64,000 nt of DNA, taken from assembly GCA_910591455.2 (NCBI GenBank), contig OU342804.1, positions 13,858,133 through 13,922,132 on the forward strand. Reading direction: 5' to 3'. A model generated the notes under the pieces. It had not been told where the DNA came from, made no database searches, and saw only the letters and a list, made by a program, of their open reading frames with translations. The number at the start of each line of letters is the position of its first letter. Positions within the stretch are counted from its first letter, which is position 1. Below are positions 24,807-37,698 of the stretch, piece by piece. Origin of the DNA: Pholis gunnellus (Eukaryota > Chordata > Actinopteri > Perciformes > Pholidae). Position numbers and translations under genes: made by a program.

Positions 24807-25278
24807 ATGGTTCATTGATGTTGCACTGCAGCTACCAGGATGAATAAGATGAACACACACTTATACCTATACGGCACAAACACTTAACCCAGTGCTTCTC
24901 ATGCTTGTACATTGATGTGTATTTTGATTCTAGTGCTATTGTAATGTTCATGTCAAACACAATAAACTCAATGTCACCTGCTGCATAGAAATGTATCCCG
25001 TAAAAGCCTTTAATTCACTGTTAACTCAAAATTAACCTCAGTGCTTCTGCCATCAGCGGCCACAGCAGGTGAGTAGAATAGAAAGCACTTCAGCTGAAAG
25101 CGCACTGGTTTGCTGACAACACCAAAAATCCAGGCCCTCTATACTTGACATTTTTGCACCTTTTAATCAGCATGTTCTGCTTTGCACAACATTATTTTGT
25201 AAAACGAAATCATTCACCGTCCATGCAGCTTGTTAATCATACATTTCCCCAAACCATTCAGCAAACAAGCCCAACTAT

Positions 25279-26647
25279 TTAACCCCTAAGCCTCTTTAGA
25301 GGCCTCTGCTCAAAAATGTCATACCCATACTGAAAAGAGCTTTTCTCTCTAACTACAAGGTCTGTTTGAATTATTTAAATGGCATAATAACACAACAAAA
25401 TAAATGTGAGCTTTGTTAAGATGTGTACATATCAATGTATATGTTACTGGTTGATGCTGAATGAAGATAACACACAGCTAAAATATCACATTTTCAAGTT
25501 TGCCTGGGGAAAAAAGCACCTTTATTGTTGATTTGTGTTTGAAATAATGCAACAGTAAGCCTAAAAAACTCCACAATCATAGTACAACATGTCAGTAGTC
25601 TCTACATATTGTTTTTACTTTGATAAAGTGAAAGCACAATAGAAAAATAGAGGCTTTTGTACGGAAAGTTCGGCCGAGATCATTCCAAATTCTCATTTTG
25701 GATGCAGCTGCTCCAGGTCTCCCATGCTAATTTTATATACTATATAACTATATATTTCACTTGTTTTATCACTAAAACAATAGTTTAATAGTTCAATCTA
25801 TCTAATACAGCAGTTTGGCATCATTTTGAGAGCCTGGGCCCTCTATAAACCTGTAAAACATGGGTCACCCTCGTCTGAGTTCCAGTTCTACAGACTACAA
25901 TTGAACCTTACAGAGCCTGTGATTGGCCGATTTGCGCATACGAAAACGATTTGAATCCGGAGGAGTCTGACACGTCTAATGGTACGTTCTTTGAGTTGAT
26001 TGACATAATTTTAAGCCTATAAAAATACAAAAACATGAGGCTCGCCCCCAAGGGTCAAACCCATTGGCCAAAACTGAAAAGATTACCCCTTCTTCATAGA
26101 TGCTCATAGAGACTCAGTTTTTTCACAGAATGGAGGAGACAGACCATGAGCACATGGCTGCAAGGATACATTTTTTTTGGGGGGCAATTTTCATCCAGAA
26201 AACCATCTCAAGGTGCGAAGCTTTTCAATTATTTCAGTTGTTTGGCTGTGTTAGATGAATTGTAACTTTTTAATGGTTTGAAGGACAATCATTTGGAAGA
26301 CATTGTTGGATTCAGTGTCGAGTCCTCGTGCTCTTTGATATGAGGTTTGTCTGTGAAAGTGCCTTAGTTTTTGGCTGGTATTGGTAACAGAGAACATAGC
26401 TCGCCATCTCCTGGCGAAAAATAGGTGAAATTGTGGTAGTACGTGTAGTATGTTGTAGTACTTTATGTATATATGTTTTTGAGTGATTAAAATAGCTTAC
26501 ATGGTCCATTTTATCAGAATTTCTTCGTTATTTGGGTATATGATATGTCATAAAAAACACTTTTATGCGTTCTCAGAAGTACTTTGTACTACATGTGTAC
26601 ACTGTCGCCCCCCCTCTAGGACCAAATTGGGTCCCGTTAGGGGTTAG
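25279..26647. mobile_element. Possible piggyBac-like non-autonomous element, about 1.37 kb
   Basis: The left end reads TTAACCCCTAAGCCTCTTTAGAGG. The right end on the opposite strand reads CTAACCCCTAACGGGACCC. Both share AACCCCTAA next to a TTAA-like target (one copy degraded to CTAA), and each has a subterminal small palindrome (CCTCTTTAGAGG; GGACCAAATTGGGTCC). This is the architecture of vertebrate piggyBac-derived elements. The interior has no long ORF. The element call depends on matching two short ends, so the boundaries are tentative. Confidence 0.4.
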
Positions 26648-27739
26648 AGGGTTTACACTCTGCAAAAGTTGTTTTAGAAACCTACACATATGAGTTTGCG
26701 ACATAATTACAGTTGAATAGCAGAGAGAGTGTAGTTTTTGATTGGTGGAACATAATCCTTTTTTTATTTGTGCCTCTGTAATTATTTGCAGTGTTTGCTC
26801 CTTCCTGCCTCTTTTGACTACAAATGAGTACAGTTCTATATAGACGACTCAAAGTCGCACAACTGTTCAAGATGAATGAAGAGTCTCAGAATGTTAATAC
26901 AAAGACACACTGATAATGTGCTCACCAAAATCTCAGAAGCTCTCCACTGCAAACACGGCAACTGACATCCATGAGCTTGATGAGCTTCTACAAATACCTC
27001 AAGATGATTTAAATTGTGATATTAAATTTGCTCACTGAATCATTGAATTAAAAGTAAAAATAAAAACGCCAACTTACATTACCAGCTGTACATTTAAGTG
27101 ACGACTAGATGCTGCTATTCTCCTCACTGGGAGTCACTACTGCATTTTACACAGCTCTTGAATCCTTTTTCTTGAGATATTTTATGTTGTTAAGTCACAT
27201 CACATGCATTTATATCTGGACTGTATACGTACGTCTACATGAATTGCATTGGCTCATATGTCAATGAGCTTCTCTGCAGATCTGCCAGTTGTGGCATCGT
27301 AAACGTCATAAGTACCTGGACCGTGCTTCTCCATTGGCAGACTGCCCGGAGGGAATTGGGCTGTATGAATCCTCTTATCCTTGAATTACTTCTTACGTCT
27401 TTTTACTCATGGAGTTGTTTTTGTAAGAAGTCTCTCAGGACCAGAGGAGGCCGAAAACTTTAAAGGGATGGTTAGGAATGGTAAGATGTTGCTATTGTTT
27501 CTCTGCAATGGATCATGGCCCTCTTTTTTTTCTGACCATTTTAAATGTATTCCCAAGCGTCAAAAGTAACCTGCGTCCGCTTCCCCCACTGGTTAGCCTG
27601 ACCCCTGCCTGCGGTACGTAGGCTCATTTAGCTTGATAAGTGTCTCTGATTGAAGGGTTCTGCCGAATCTTTCTAGGTCACAATGCAGCACATGCTCTTC
27701 GCAGCAACAATGAACACTGGTCCCTGCTTTTTCTTCCAG

Positions 27740-27831
27740 TCAGAGAATGTGTGATGAAGGAGCTATGGAGTGAATTAGAGGAGCAGATTGCTTTAGCACA
27801 AAGGATGAATGAACACATCAGGAAGCAGTGA
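27740..27831 (+). other. Isolated exon-like open frame (possible 3' terminal exon)
   Basis: A pyrimidine-rich tract ending TTTTTCTTCCAG (AG at 27738-27739) precedes a frame reading RECVMKELWSELEEQIALAQ and ending ...RMNEHIRKQ, stop TGA at 27829-27831. The peptide is strongly helical with coiled-coil character and a charge pattern unlike chance ORFs in this DNA. An AATAAA occurs at about 28436. It is on the strand opposite insyn1, inside its intron. I do not recognise the protein and see no convincing upstream exon. It could be a last exon of an unknown nested gene, a remnant, or chance. Confidence 0.25.
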
Positions 27832-29745
27832 TTAATAATGCGCATATGTTTAAAATAGAAAACGCGTTATGAGGCAAAATTTGACTGCAAAAGTAATGTG
27901 ACTTAAATCTGATTTTTTTTTTTACAGAGTATCATATGCACACCATACACTGTACATCAGCGAAGAAAGTTTTATATTATATTGAGATTATCCTTTGGTC
28001 GGCCCGACCATTATTGGTTAAATACTAGGTAACAGTCGACATAGGAAAGTATTTTTGACTTTTTGTTTCCTTAAAATTCAAGATATGCAGCTTGAAGCTG
28101 TGATAAACTTCTGGAGTTGGGCTGTGTATCCCCTGCAGACTTTATGGCTCTACCACTCAACAAAGTTTATGATGCAGTGATGGCACATCCTTGTGACTGA
28201 AAAGACTCCATTTGCAACACAGTTAAGCAGAAGTGTAAAGTATAACAGTGGATATAAGTGCTGGGGATTTGAGTTTATCTTTAGTCTTTAATTTTCTCTC
28301 AATGCATCCGCTGACAACTTAACGAACTTTCTTTACTGTAAGTGGTGTTTAGTGGCAGCTACTAAAAACTATGATGATGAATATCTACAATATCCAAGAT
28401 TCTGTGTGTGAGTTATAAGCTTGCAAATTAAAGCAATAAACACGTTTTTTTTTTCTTTTTCAATAATGTTTTAGAATCCGGTTTATCCACTATAAAAGCT
28501 GGATTGCCCAGCCAACAAGCACTTCTGATCTAGTTTATACAGTCCATACAGAGCAATGAGTGGTATTTGTATTTCTTTTTCTTTTTCACTGCACACTATC
28601 AGCCAGCAGCCACGAGTCAATTGGTCACTGCACCTGATCAACAGCAAGTCCTTTCAGAGCTCTCTGAGGTGCTTTAAGAGAGGCAGCATCAGGCGAGGGT
28701 TTATTACTGTACATCAACACCTGTCTGAGATGATTGGGCTGGGTATTTGAGGGCCAGAGTGAAAGAGGGCACTTGGAGCCTTGTCTGTTACAGAAAGGTA
28801 CGATGATGGAACAGACAGACGAGGGTAATCTTACACAGAGTGATGTGGCCAGTAATGTAGAAAATCTCAGAAGATCCTCTTCTCAGGCGGAGGTGTGATT
28901 TGAGAAATAGATTCCATACTGTCAGTGTCCACTATCATTACAAGAGTCCTTCTCTCTAATAATGTGTTCCACCTGGTATCAGGATTTATTTATCGTGAGT
29001 AGGTACCCGTTTCTCTCCCCCAAGTGAGCCCCTGTCTTCTGTCAATGCTAATTGAAAATATACTAAGTGCTGGAATAACTTATTCCACTACTACCGCTCA
29101 ATGTTTACGGAATGAGGTCAAAATCAGAGGAAATGCCTCTGATAAGGAGGGGAAATTTACCACATGTTCTCATCACTCCGTTGATCTGGTTGTTTTGATG
29201 TGCATTGATGGCTTTCTGTTTGAAAAGATTTTTGTTAGCTGTCTAGTAAACAGATTCTTTGACATGTTTCTAATGATCATAATATAAGGTTGTCCACATT
29301 TTTCCCATCTTACATATTCTAGTATTTATCAGCAAATAAAAACAACTGTGAAATATGGCATCTGCACAGTTTGCACTTTGAACATATGTAAAAAAGACAT
29401 CAGGTGTGGGTTACCAAAATAAAAGAGACATAACACCCTCACTGGGTTCATTTGAAATGCACGCCATATGAGTGAATTTTCTGTGGATCGCTTCATTACG
29501 CTGTGTTCAAGTGGCCTCTCTCCATCTGTTCCTGTGCCACCCGTTCTTCTGGGACTCATTTTTAGAGTAGACTGAGAGAAGTTTGCAGTGCTTGTTAGTT
29601 AATTATGCAGCATCCAATGTCTAGCATGGCTTTGCCTTTTTTTTCATGGGAAAGTCAAAAAATGTGTTCAGTGGAGCTATTCAAACACATCTCGGTGTTA
29701 ATTCTCTCTCAACATGTCACAATACATTTCCAGCATGCCCCTGTG

Positions 29746-29777
29746 CAGCACTTCCAGCACTGGAAGTGCTGGAAGTG
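29746..29777. repeat. Nested perfect hairpins (CAGCACTTCCAG / CTGGAAGTGCTG)
   Basis: CAGCACTTCCAG at 29746-29757 pairs perfectly with CTGGAAGTGCTG at 29760-29771 across a 2-base loop. Alternatively, CACTTCCAGCA (29749-29759) pairs with TGCTGGAAGTG (29767-29777) across 7 bases. The CTTCCAGCA / TGCTGGAAG unit therefore allows two mutually exclusive foldbacks. It lies in the insyn1 intron. The function is unknown. Confidence 0.85.
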
Positions 29778-31164
29778 GTTTATGCCCGTTAGGAAGTCTC
29801 AGCAATTATCAAAATAGCCTTGCATGCTGGCTTCTTAAGTAAACACGTTCGCAAACATTGTTTTAATGCATTTAGCTCCTGCAGTTATGCAGTTTCTTCT
29901 CACTCCTTACCCCATGCTTACTTCCTCTCAATTTAATTCCCCTCAAGACGTGAAGAGGGGACCATGCAAGCCACTCACAATGTGGTGATATGTTTTTTTT
30001 CTTATCCCCCAGAAGCTAATTTATCATCCCGACTTGCCCTGAAAGAAAGTATTTACTGGATTCACTAGAAAAATTGTCCAGTGACTCGTAAATGTGTGCA
30101 ATCTCCTCTAGACATCTTATACACTATTGGATGAAACAGCACTTTGGGAGCATTTTGAATTTCTCGTTACATACTTAATATTACCCAGCAGTGTGTGAAC
30201 AACATGCAGAGCGGTGCAATATGTGCACAGCACTGTTGGCTTGAAAAGCTGTGGCCACATTACATGAAAGCTCAGGGCAGCTTTGTGAAGCAGGAGGCGG
30301 GCGCTCTGACTGGCTCGCACTGCCCGTTGAACATGCCTGCTTATAATCTCAACAAGGCCATGTACAAAGATTGAGACGGATGCAGAGTATTAAGACATAT
30401 TTTGTTATAGAAAAAAGAGAGTTTAGAAACATATTGAGCCTATGGGTGGACAGCAGAGTAATTCATTATGTTCCAGGAGTCTTTAAGACATTTTTATAGA
30501 TATTTTGATGCTTTCTTTCTTCATGCAGAACTTCACTGAAATCCATTGTAACGTCTGTGATTTCAACAGGACCTTAAGACAGAGCAATCAACACACTTAA
30601 CCACAAGAAGTGTTTCATAGCCATGTACAAATGAAAATAAATTGTGTTTGGTCTATCACTATAACGTACCTGCACATTTTGACCACTGTGCTTCAAAATG
30701 CCATTTGTCAATGTTTCTTCAGCAGCGTCAGAAAGACAAATTCCTGTATGCAAATTGTTCTCCTCAATTACATTGAGTGTGGCTGTGATTGTATTGCAGT
30801 TGAGTCTGCAAAGGTCCAGTGGGTCTGTGGGTGGGAGATATTACAGACGAGCCACAGGGACCTGATTTAGGTCAGGCTATCTTGATTGGTGAGTTGTGTT
30901 GCATGGTGTTGGCACAGGGATGAAGTGTCCTTTGAAGTGTTCGCTTGAAGCATTTGGTGTAATTATCCTGTCATGAGAGGGGCTCTAAGCCTGAGACTTC
31001 ATTAGGCACATGGCCCCTACTTTTTCATCTTTTCTCAACAAAAAAACCCTCATCTTTATGGAGGCCTTAAAGTGCTAAACAACGCTGTGATGAGCGCAGG
31101 CCCAATACCTCCTGACAACTCACTAATCAAAAGCATCATTACAAACTCTACCGCATAATGGGCC

Positions 31165-31281
31165 TCATTTATCCCTTTGGGGCTTCATGAGAGGTGGGCT
31201 TCTGCAGTCCTTGAGGTCTGGAGATTCAACCACTTCCTTAGCCAAATTTAGGTCATCAGACTGGGAGAACTCATCCACCTG
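31165..31281 (-). other. Isolated exon-like open frame on the insyn1 strand
   Basis: After a candidate acceptor (GCCATACAG, AG at 31283-31282), a phase-0 frame reads QVDEFSQSDDLNLAKEVVES, continues PDLKDCRSPPLMKPQRDK and stops at TGA 31167-31165. The composition (acidic, Ser/Pro/Lys) looks protein-like. Upstream of the acceptor the same frame continues back with one in-frame TAG (31311-31309). Phase 0 would be compatible with splicing from insyn1 exon 1, giving an alternative C-terminus, but no polyadenylation signal follows closely. The plus strand is also open here, which lowers confidence. Confidence 0.2.
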
Positions 31282-31952
31282 CTGTATGGCAAATTTGGAA
31301 GATTTATGCTATTGTGCTGGAGAGGTTATGGGTTGTACAATCTGTGAGGGAGCAACATGGGAACTCTGCAGTCCAGCAACAGGGAGGCAGCAGATGCAGC
31401 ATGCGTTGGTGCTGGCATAGCACGCCGATCATTTATTGAGGTTCTCCTTCATTGCCTCTATCCGTGTTGAGAGGCCTAGCACTGGTAATGACCAGAGAAA
31501 GATGGTAGTGCCACGCTACAGGGCTCCTCAGTATGTCTGCTTCCCTGAGATAGCGCTTGGATTAAGCCTGAGTACTGTCAGGTCACGCTGGTCACATGCC
31601 AGGAAAAAAGGTGTGCGTGTGAGCGCAGCCAGGCCACACTGACTCATTTTAATGACTCTGTAGAGTTTTCATTAACAACACGGTGTCTTTCTGTAGGAGG
31701 CCAGTGAAGGTCTAAAGTGATTACAGTTCGTCAGAATGTGGCAAATGTGTGCCTGTATTTGTGTGTGTGTGTGTGGTCGGTTGGATGGTCAACGTAGTTG
31801 ACCTATTCCAGAAAAAGGGGGGAGAATCTCTCCAGCACGGGAGAATGCAACACCACAGGAACCGGCTCAGCCCAATCCAGCAGTAAATCCCTCACCATGA
31901 AACTTCACACTGCCAGTTTGTCTACAGGCCAAATCAGTAAGCAGATAAGCAG

Positions 31953-32127
31953 CAAGTCTACCCAGAGAAAAAAAAAGATACAAGTCTACCCAGAGAAAAA
32001 AAAGATACAAGTCTACCCAGAGCAAAAAAAGATACAAGTCCACCTAGAGAGAAAAAAAAAAAAGACACAAGTCTACCTTGAGAAAAAAAAAAAAAGATAC
32101 AAGTCTACCCTGAGAAAATTATAGATA
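31953..32127 (+). repeat. Minisatellite, six units of 27-33 bp
   Basis: Units start at 31953, 31981, 32008, 32035, 32068 and 32100. The consensus is CAAGTCTACCCAGAG followed by a variable poly-A tract and GATA. Differences lie mainly in A-tract length (7 to 13). The array is open in one plus-strand frame, giving repeated QVYPEKKKI-like peptides, but this follows from the repeat and is not evidence of a gene. It is immediately followed by the SINE at 32163. Confidence 0.9.
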
Positions 32128-32162
32128 CATTGATAGTACAGTTACATAGCTACATGGCTATT

Positions 32163-32363
32163 GTGGGGTGCCTGTGGCTCAGGAGGTAGAGCAAGTCGAC
32201 CACTTATTGGAAGATCAGTGGTCTGATCTCTGGCTTTTTCAGTCGTTATGCTAAAGTGTCCTCGGGCAACTGTGTGAAAGAGCATTTTAGATTATATCCT
32301 GATGAGCAGTTGGCACCTTTGAGCGCTCCGAATGGTCGGAAGGTAATACAAATCCATCATCTC
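32163..32363 (+). mobile_element. tRNA-derived SINE copy, partially degraded
   Basis: Box A-like TGGCTCAGGAGG (32175-32186) is followed about 45 bases later by box B-like GGTCTGATCTC (32220-32230). This is the spacing of an internal RNA polymerase III promoter. The downstream body (TAAAGTGTCCTCGGGCAA, GTTGGCACCTTTGAGCGCT, GGTCGGAAG) matches the second copy at 46188 with deletions. It lies directly after a minisatellite. It is not a functional tRNA gene, as there is no cloverleaf or CCA-proximal pairing. It is antisense to insyn1. Confidence 0.65.
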
Positions 32364-35300
32364 AATTTTGTGCTGGTGACTAATGATACTCTCTGTGTAG
32401 TGTGGGGTATGTATGAAGACCTATAAAAGCAGTGGTAGTATCGGCAAGATTTTGGTCAGTATCGAAAGAAAATATGAGAAACTGAAGAGAAAGTTCAGTG
32501 CACTTGGAGGCTTTTGTCTCAGTTGTTAATCACTTTCTGTGAACAGCTTCTATAGATTTGGTTAGGAAATGCCAACTTAAAGTCCACCGTTTAGGCTTCA
32601 TTGAGTTCTTTAAATGCAGAAAATGGGTCTCTGGCACAGGTAACTGTGAAAAGGCACTCAAATATTTATGTACTTTATTTATGCCCATATATTGGTCTAC
32701 TTGAAACACACAAGCGTCCATCTATGGTTACGACTTCAAACAGTCATTATACATTATTCAAAGAAGGAACATGAAAAAGATGAAAGATGGCTGTAGGGTA
32801 AGAGTGTAGGGAGGCAGCAGGCAAAAGACTGGCAAGAAAATCATCTTCATCCAAATTTATTTTCATATTTAACTTGCGCAGCTTTTTTAGAATCTCATTG
32901 TCAGCTTTGTTCCACTTTTGTATCTGTGAAGAACCTTATTCATATCTTTGAAAAATAGAGCTTACTACAAACATTTCTTTTCAACATCAGTCACATTATT
33001 ACTCATATACAGTCACACACAGTCATCAATGTCTTCATCATAGGTGAGGATGGAACTGCAAACCCCCCACTCAGCAAAAATATTTTGCAGTATCCACTCT
33101 CTTCAGCCAACAAGACGGAGTGTTCTATTTATGGTTGCGTGAGAAATTATCAATGTCTAGTGTTGCCATGCAAAAGCTATCACCTGCCCCCATTTAGTAA
33201 TTAAACATCTTTCTTTCCAAATTCCTGTCATGGCTCCTATCACTGTCTATCCTCTCAGGCTGGGGACGGATGATATTGCCTAATGACAGTTTCCATGCTG
33301 CACCAATGGGTGTTATTTCACAATTCCAAGGGTGTAAATGGATTTACACTCCCCCAAAAATCTAGAATAACACACAGAGATTAAAAAAAGAAAAAAACCA
33401 CCCTGAAGGCTTACACTTTTTTATCATAGTACTTTTTTTCCCTACAAGATTATGCAGTTTGATTTATCCGCTCTGTTGGTGGTTAAGACAAAAGGAGAGG
33501 CAGATCAGATGTTTGGATGTGCAAAACTGGACAACTGTGTAGTGTAAGTTAGTGTTAATAACTCCGGAAACATCCATGACAGCTGCCAGACTCTTTACAG
33601 TTATTGTGATTGCTATCACCTATGTCAGCAAGTCACACTTAGACACACCAGTTCTAAGGAAGTAATAGAAGAGGGTGTTTTGTTGCTCTATGTGTTCGTC
33701 ACATTACAAATGGGTTTCTCTATTGACATAATTTGTGTGGAGTTCAGTGTCGGCTTCCCACTGTTAACTGTCCAAACTGTCACTGTTTGTCTTGAGCAAC
33801 CATTGCTAAGTTGTACAGGAGTGCCGCAAGCTGAAAGGTGTTTTAAAATAGTTAAAACTTCGAGTCAGTTATTACAAAGTCAAATTACAAAATCAATTTA
33901 GGTTTTCAAAAGGCATCAATGGAACAAAGTCATCCTTCTCAACCAAATGGATCATACCTTTTCTAGTGCCCTCTAAAACGTTCAATATGACCGTTTAAAA
34001 AATGTATAATGCTTTTCGATCTGTCACGGCCACCGTTGAACATCTTGGGTAAAGTTGAAATCCTTAAGATTTCTGTCCTGGTTAATTTAGCGACACATGG
34101 TTTCCGTGGTAACAGCAAGGGGTGTTAAATACTATAGTAAACACGCTGAGGATAATAAAAGCTTGTGAATGGCTGGCTCTGAAAAATCCTACAATAAATG
34201 TTAATACAAATGTTAAAACTTGAATTTCCCAAACTGTAGGATAAGGAGTTTGTTATCTTGAAAAACCTAAGGAGATGGGATGTAAAATGTAGTCTGAATG
34301 TCATGTACTTTGTCAACAATCCTCCCCAAACTCCCTCCAAAAACTTTTAGTGAAGTTAAAACAACTTCAGACTACTTCTACCTTCTCTATGGAGACCTCT
34401 AAAGGTCACTTGTCCTGAAAACATGCAGTTTGTTTTAAGTATTTGAACAACCAATGCTGTTGGCTTCCTAGTGAGAACAGTCTCTGCAATATGTATCAAC
34501 ATATGTACACGTGTATAAACTCATACTGTGTAGTGGGCAGTGAATGAATACGTAGAATTACCTAATAATTTGGAGGCAGCTAGAAATGAAGCAGAGTCAT
34601 ATACACGCCATGACGCGTTACCGGAGCTATTGAACATTCAGGCCACGTCTGCAGCTCTGCTCTATATGCAATCATGTTTCAAGCTGTTTGCATGAATTAT
34701 ATAAGCACGTCCCTCCTTTTATTCAAACGTCAGCCATGAATCTGCTGCGCCTGGCTGTAACTTTTTAACAACTGCACTGGTTTACAGTTTAGCTGTTGTG
34801 CTTGTTCACAAACAGAATACCTACATGAAGTAAGACCCATCCATCAACAGCATGCCAACAACAGAAAGTATGTGTAAGTGGAATCCTGCACCAATGAACT
34901 GTTCCTGCCCATACCAGAAAGGAAAGCTCATCATCGTGCATTGAGCTCAGGCGCATGTTTTGTTATTGCACTCGGGTATTAGCATTCTTATAGTTGATGA
35001 TGCTAATTAGCTGGCACCTAGGAATATATATGTGATTATTGATTGATAATCAATGCTAATTTCCAATCATTGCACCTGCCACAAGATACTCATTGCTGGC
35101 TGCTTGTGGATTTTCATGATACCCTACAAAACCCTGCTGTTACACAGACTCACATCTACCGTTAAGCCCAGCCCGTTAAAGTGAGTTACAATGAAGCCGT
35201 GTCAAAGTACCACACCATCTCCCGTAATACCCACTTACTAACAGTCTGTCCTGTGTCGAGAAATTATGGTTGTTTTATTCTGACGCATTTATTATCAATT

Positions 35301-37698
35301 ACAACAAAACATGAAACACACATGATAACCAAGGAACCACCAACCCTTGATGCAAAGCATTTTTTAAAGAAAAAAAAACGAATGTTAGAGCACCAATCTA
35401 CACTGTTAGGTGAGCTAAAATAATCACATCAAACACAATAAAACAACACAAATATCAACCATCGACTACAACTCGGTCTACAACTGCCTTTTCAGCTTTT
35501 CAGCACTTTTTTTTTTGTTAGAACTTGGGGTTAGTTTTCATTGTTTGGACACTTTGGATGAAATGTCTGCACTCAGACAGCAGCAGCTAACCCTACTATT
35601 AATACAGGGCATGCAATCAATATGCCACTGGCATTTCTAGGTTTCCTTGGCCTGCAGCGCTTATCTTAATGGGAGTGTGCTCCCATTTTCTTTTATTGTG
35701 TGAAGCCATATATCATTACCCACCAAATATAGCTGGATCTACCCTGCTAAAAAAGAAAACATTGAGGCACGAAGAAAAAAAATGCAATTTATTTGTATTT
35801 TAACCTTCTCTTTGCTGCTCATGGGGGCGGCGGTGTTGGGCCTCAACAATTTATCTAGAGCTATTCAATTTCTGCTTCATCATCTTTGTTTCTGCTTTGA
35901 GCTTTCAGACAAAGGTTTCCCCAGTGTTTGCAGCAGCATCATTCCTTGTGAACCAAACCATGTCGGGAGAGGAATATATGCTGTACGTTACCTTACAGTA
36001 TATACAGGTAGAAACAGATTTCTAAGGACAGATAGTTTCGCAATCTTGAAATAATACACGCTTAGTCACATCTGCTCAGCAGCGTGGTTGCATAATACAT
36101 TCAGTTCATTTCTCAGCTGTTACTTATTCAGTTTGTACTAAGAAAAACACTTCATGCAAGCACGTCACCTCGATCTTTTACTGATGGTGACACTGACCTG
36201 TTATCTCTTTGTCACAGCAAACTCTGCGATCCAGTAATCCCCTATTTAAGGATGTGGTGATCACAAGCCTACAGAGGCCTATTCTTGCAATTAGGTAACA
36301 GGACTGGTACCTGGTGTCTGTCATAGGTCATCAGCTCTCCCCAAGGTTTGATGGTTAATGTTTATTCTTAGATGACTCTTTTCACACTGTTGTTGCACTA
36401 AGCACTCATGGCCACGCTGTTAGCTTGAACAAGTCTCCTCTGACCTCTCATCAACAAAGCGTTTTCACCCTCGGGCCTGTGACTATGACTCACCGTCTGG
36501 CGGAGTGAGCCGTGTATAATAAGCAATCCATCTCACCTTACGGTAACTGATATGCTATGATGGGGTCCCATTTACAGCGACGCGTTATCCCAAGGCATTG
36601 GTGACTTCTTAAGTTGCACTCAACTTTAAAAACAATTCCAAAAACAAAAAACTAATTGTGCCTCACTAAGACACACTTCTATCAGTAAATAAAAACTGTT
36701 TGTGATCTTTAAAGAAATAAAACAAATCATTAATCCTACGATTTTACACATATATTTATCTCTCCTAAACTACAGATGGGAGAGCAAAAAAAGCCAGAAG
36801 TAGTGAAGAATTCTAGAGATAAAAAAAAAAAAACTTGTAGCTTCTCTATTAAAAAATAATTGGGAGATTGAATTTGCGTAGTCGTACAATGTTTGTTTGA
36901 GCTTTTACACCCAAATGAGCTTTATCTGGTGAGGTGCTTGCAGTTACGAACCAGAAAATGTGCCCATATCTCCGTGAAATCACCCTGGCGTCTGTTACAG
37001 TGTTCACAATGTTGTACTCGCACTCACCCAGTGGAGCAGATCAAGGATTGCTCTCTTGATGACATAAAAAATAATCTTGACTTCTATATTTTCTAATAAT
37101 AGAAGTGTTCATTTGCACGTTAGCGGGCTATCCTCGGAAATCATGATGTTCCGAGTCGGCACTTAAAACCAGCACCAGTACACTAAACTCCTGTAACAGC
37201 ACTTCCTGAATCTCAGGTTTCACCTGTGAGACCCACATTTTAATGCCATTGTTTACATCATCATTTACTTCCACACAGAGACAGTAAAGGTGTGCGTATT
37301 TGTTATAGTTTAGTTATAAGTCCTGAACTGCTCTTTATATGCAAAAAATGCGCGTTAACTAAAGGGTTTGCGTGACCGATGACTCGTATTGTGGACTTTT
37401 AGGGAGCATACATATGTACTGTAACCATGCTCTAACAGTAATGTAGAAATCATTAAGATAGAATCTCATGAAGGGAAGATTATTTCTTGGTTGCATACAT
37501 TTGGACAACAAAGCCTTTCAGTTTAACATTTATATGACATCAGACAACCTAAACCTGTTGTTTTTGATACATTTTCTGCAACCTCTGCAATTGTTGGGAC
37601 AAAATAGGTGTAATAAGTGCTCACATCTTCACATAAACCTTGGAGGAGCTTTTCAAGAAAATTATATACATTATACAATCCTATCCCAAAATCCTATT

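Noticed and set aside
28480..28560. TATAAAAG motif as a nested promoter
   Set aside because: A single TATA-like word in AT-rich DNA, with only a short featureless frame downstream.
31436..31642. 68-codon frame with a basic, faintly transposase-like C-terminus
   Set aside because: The resemblance to a Tc1-type helix-turn-helix region is too weak. No terminal inverted repeats or catalytic domain are nearby.
31798..32124. 108-codon Lys-rich plus-strand frame
   Set aside because: Produced by the minisatellite whose unit happens to keep a frame open.
31953..32127. CRISPR-like array
   Set aside because: Units are contiguous with no unique spacers; it is a eukaryotic minisatellite.
32163..32363. 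tRNA gene
   Set aside because: Box A and B-like motifs are present, but there is no cloverleaf. The downstream body matches another SINE copy.
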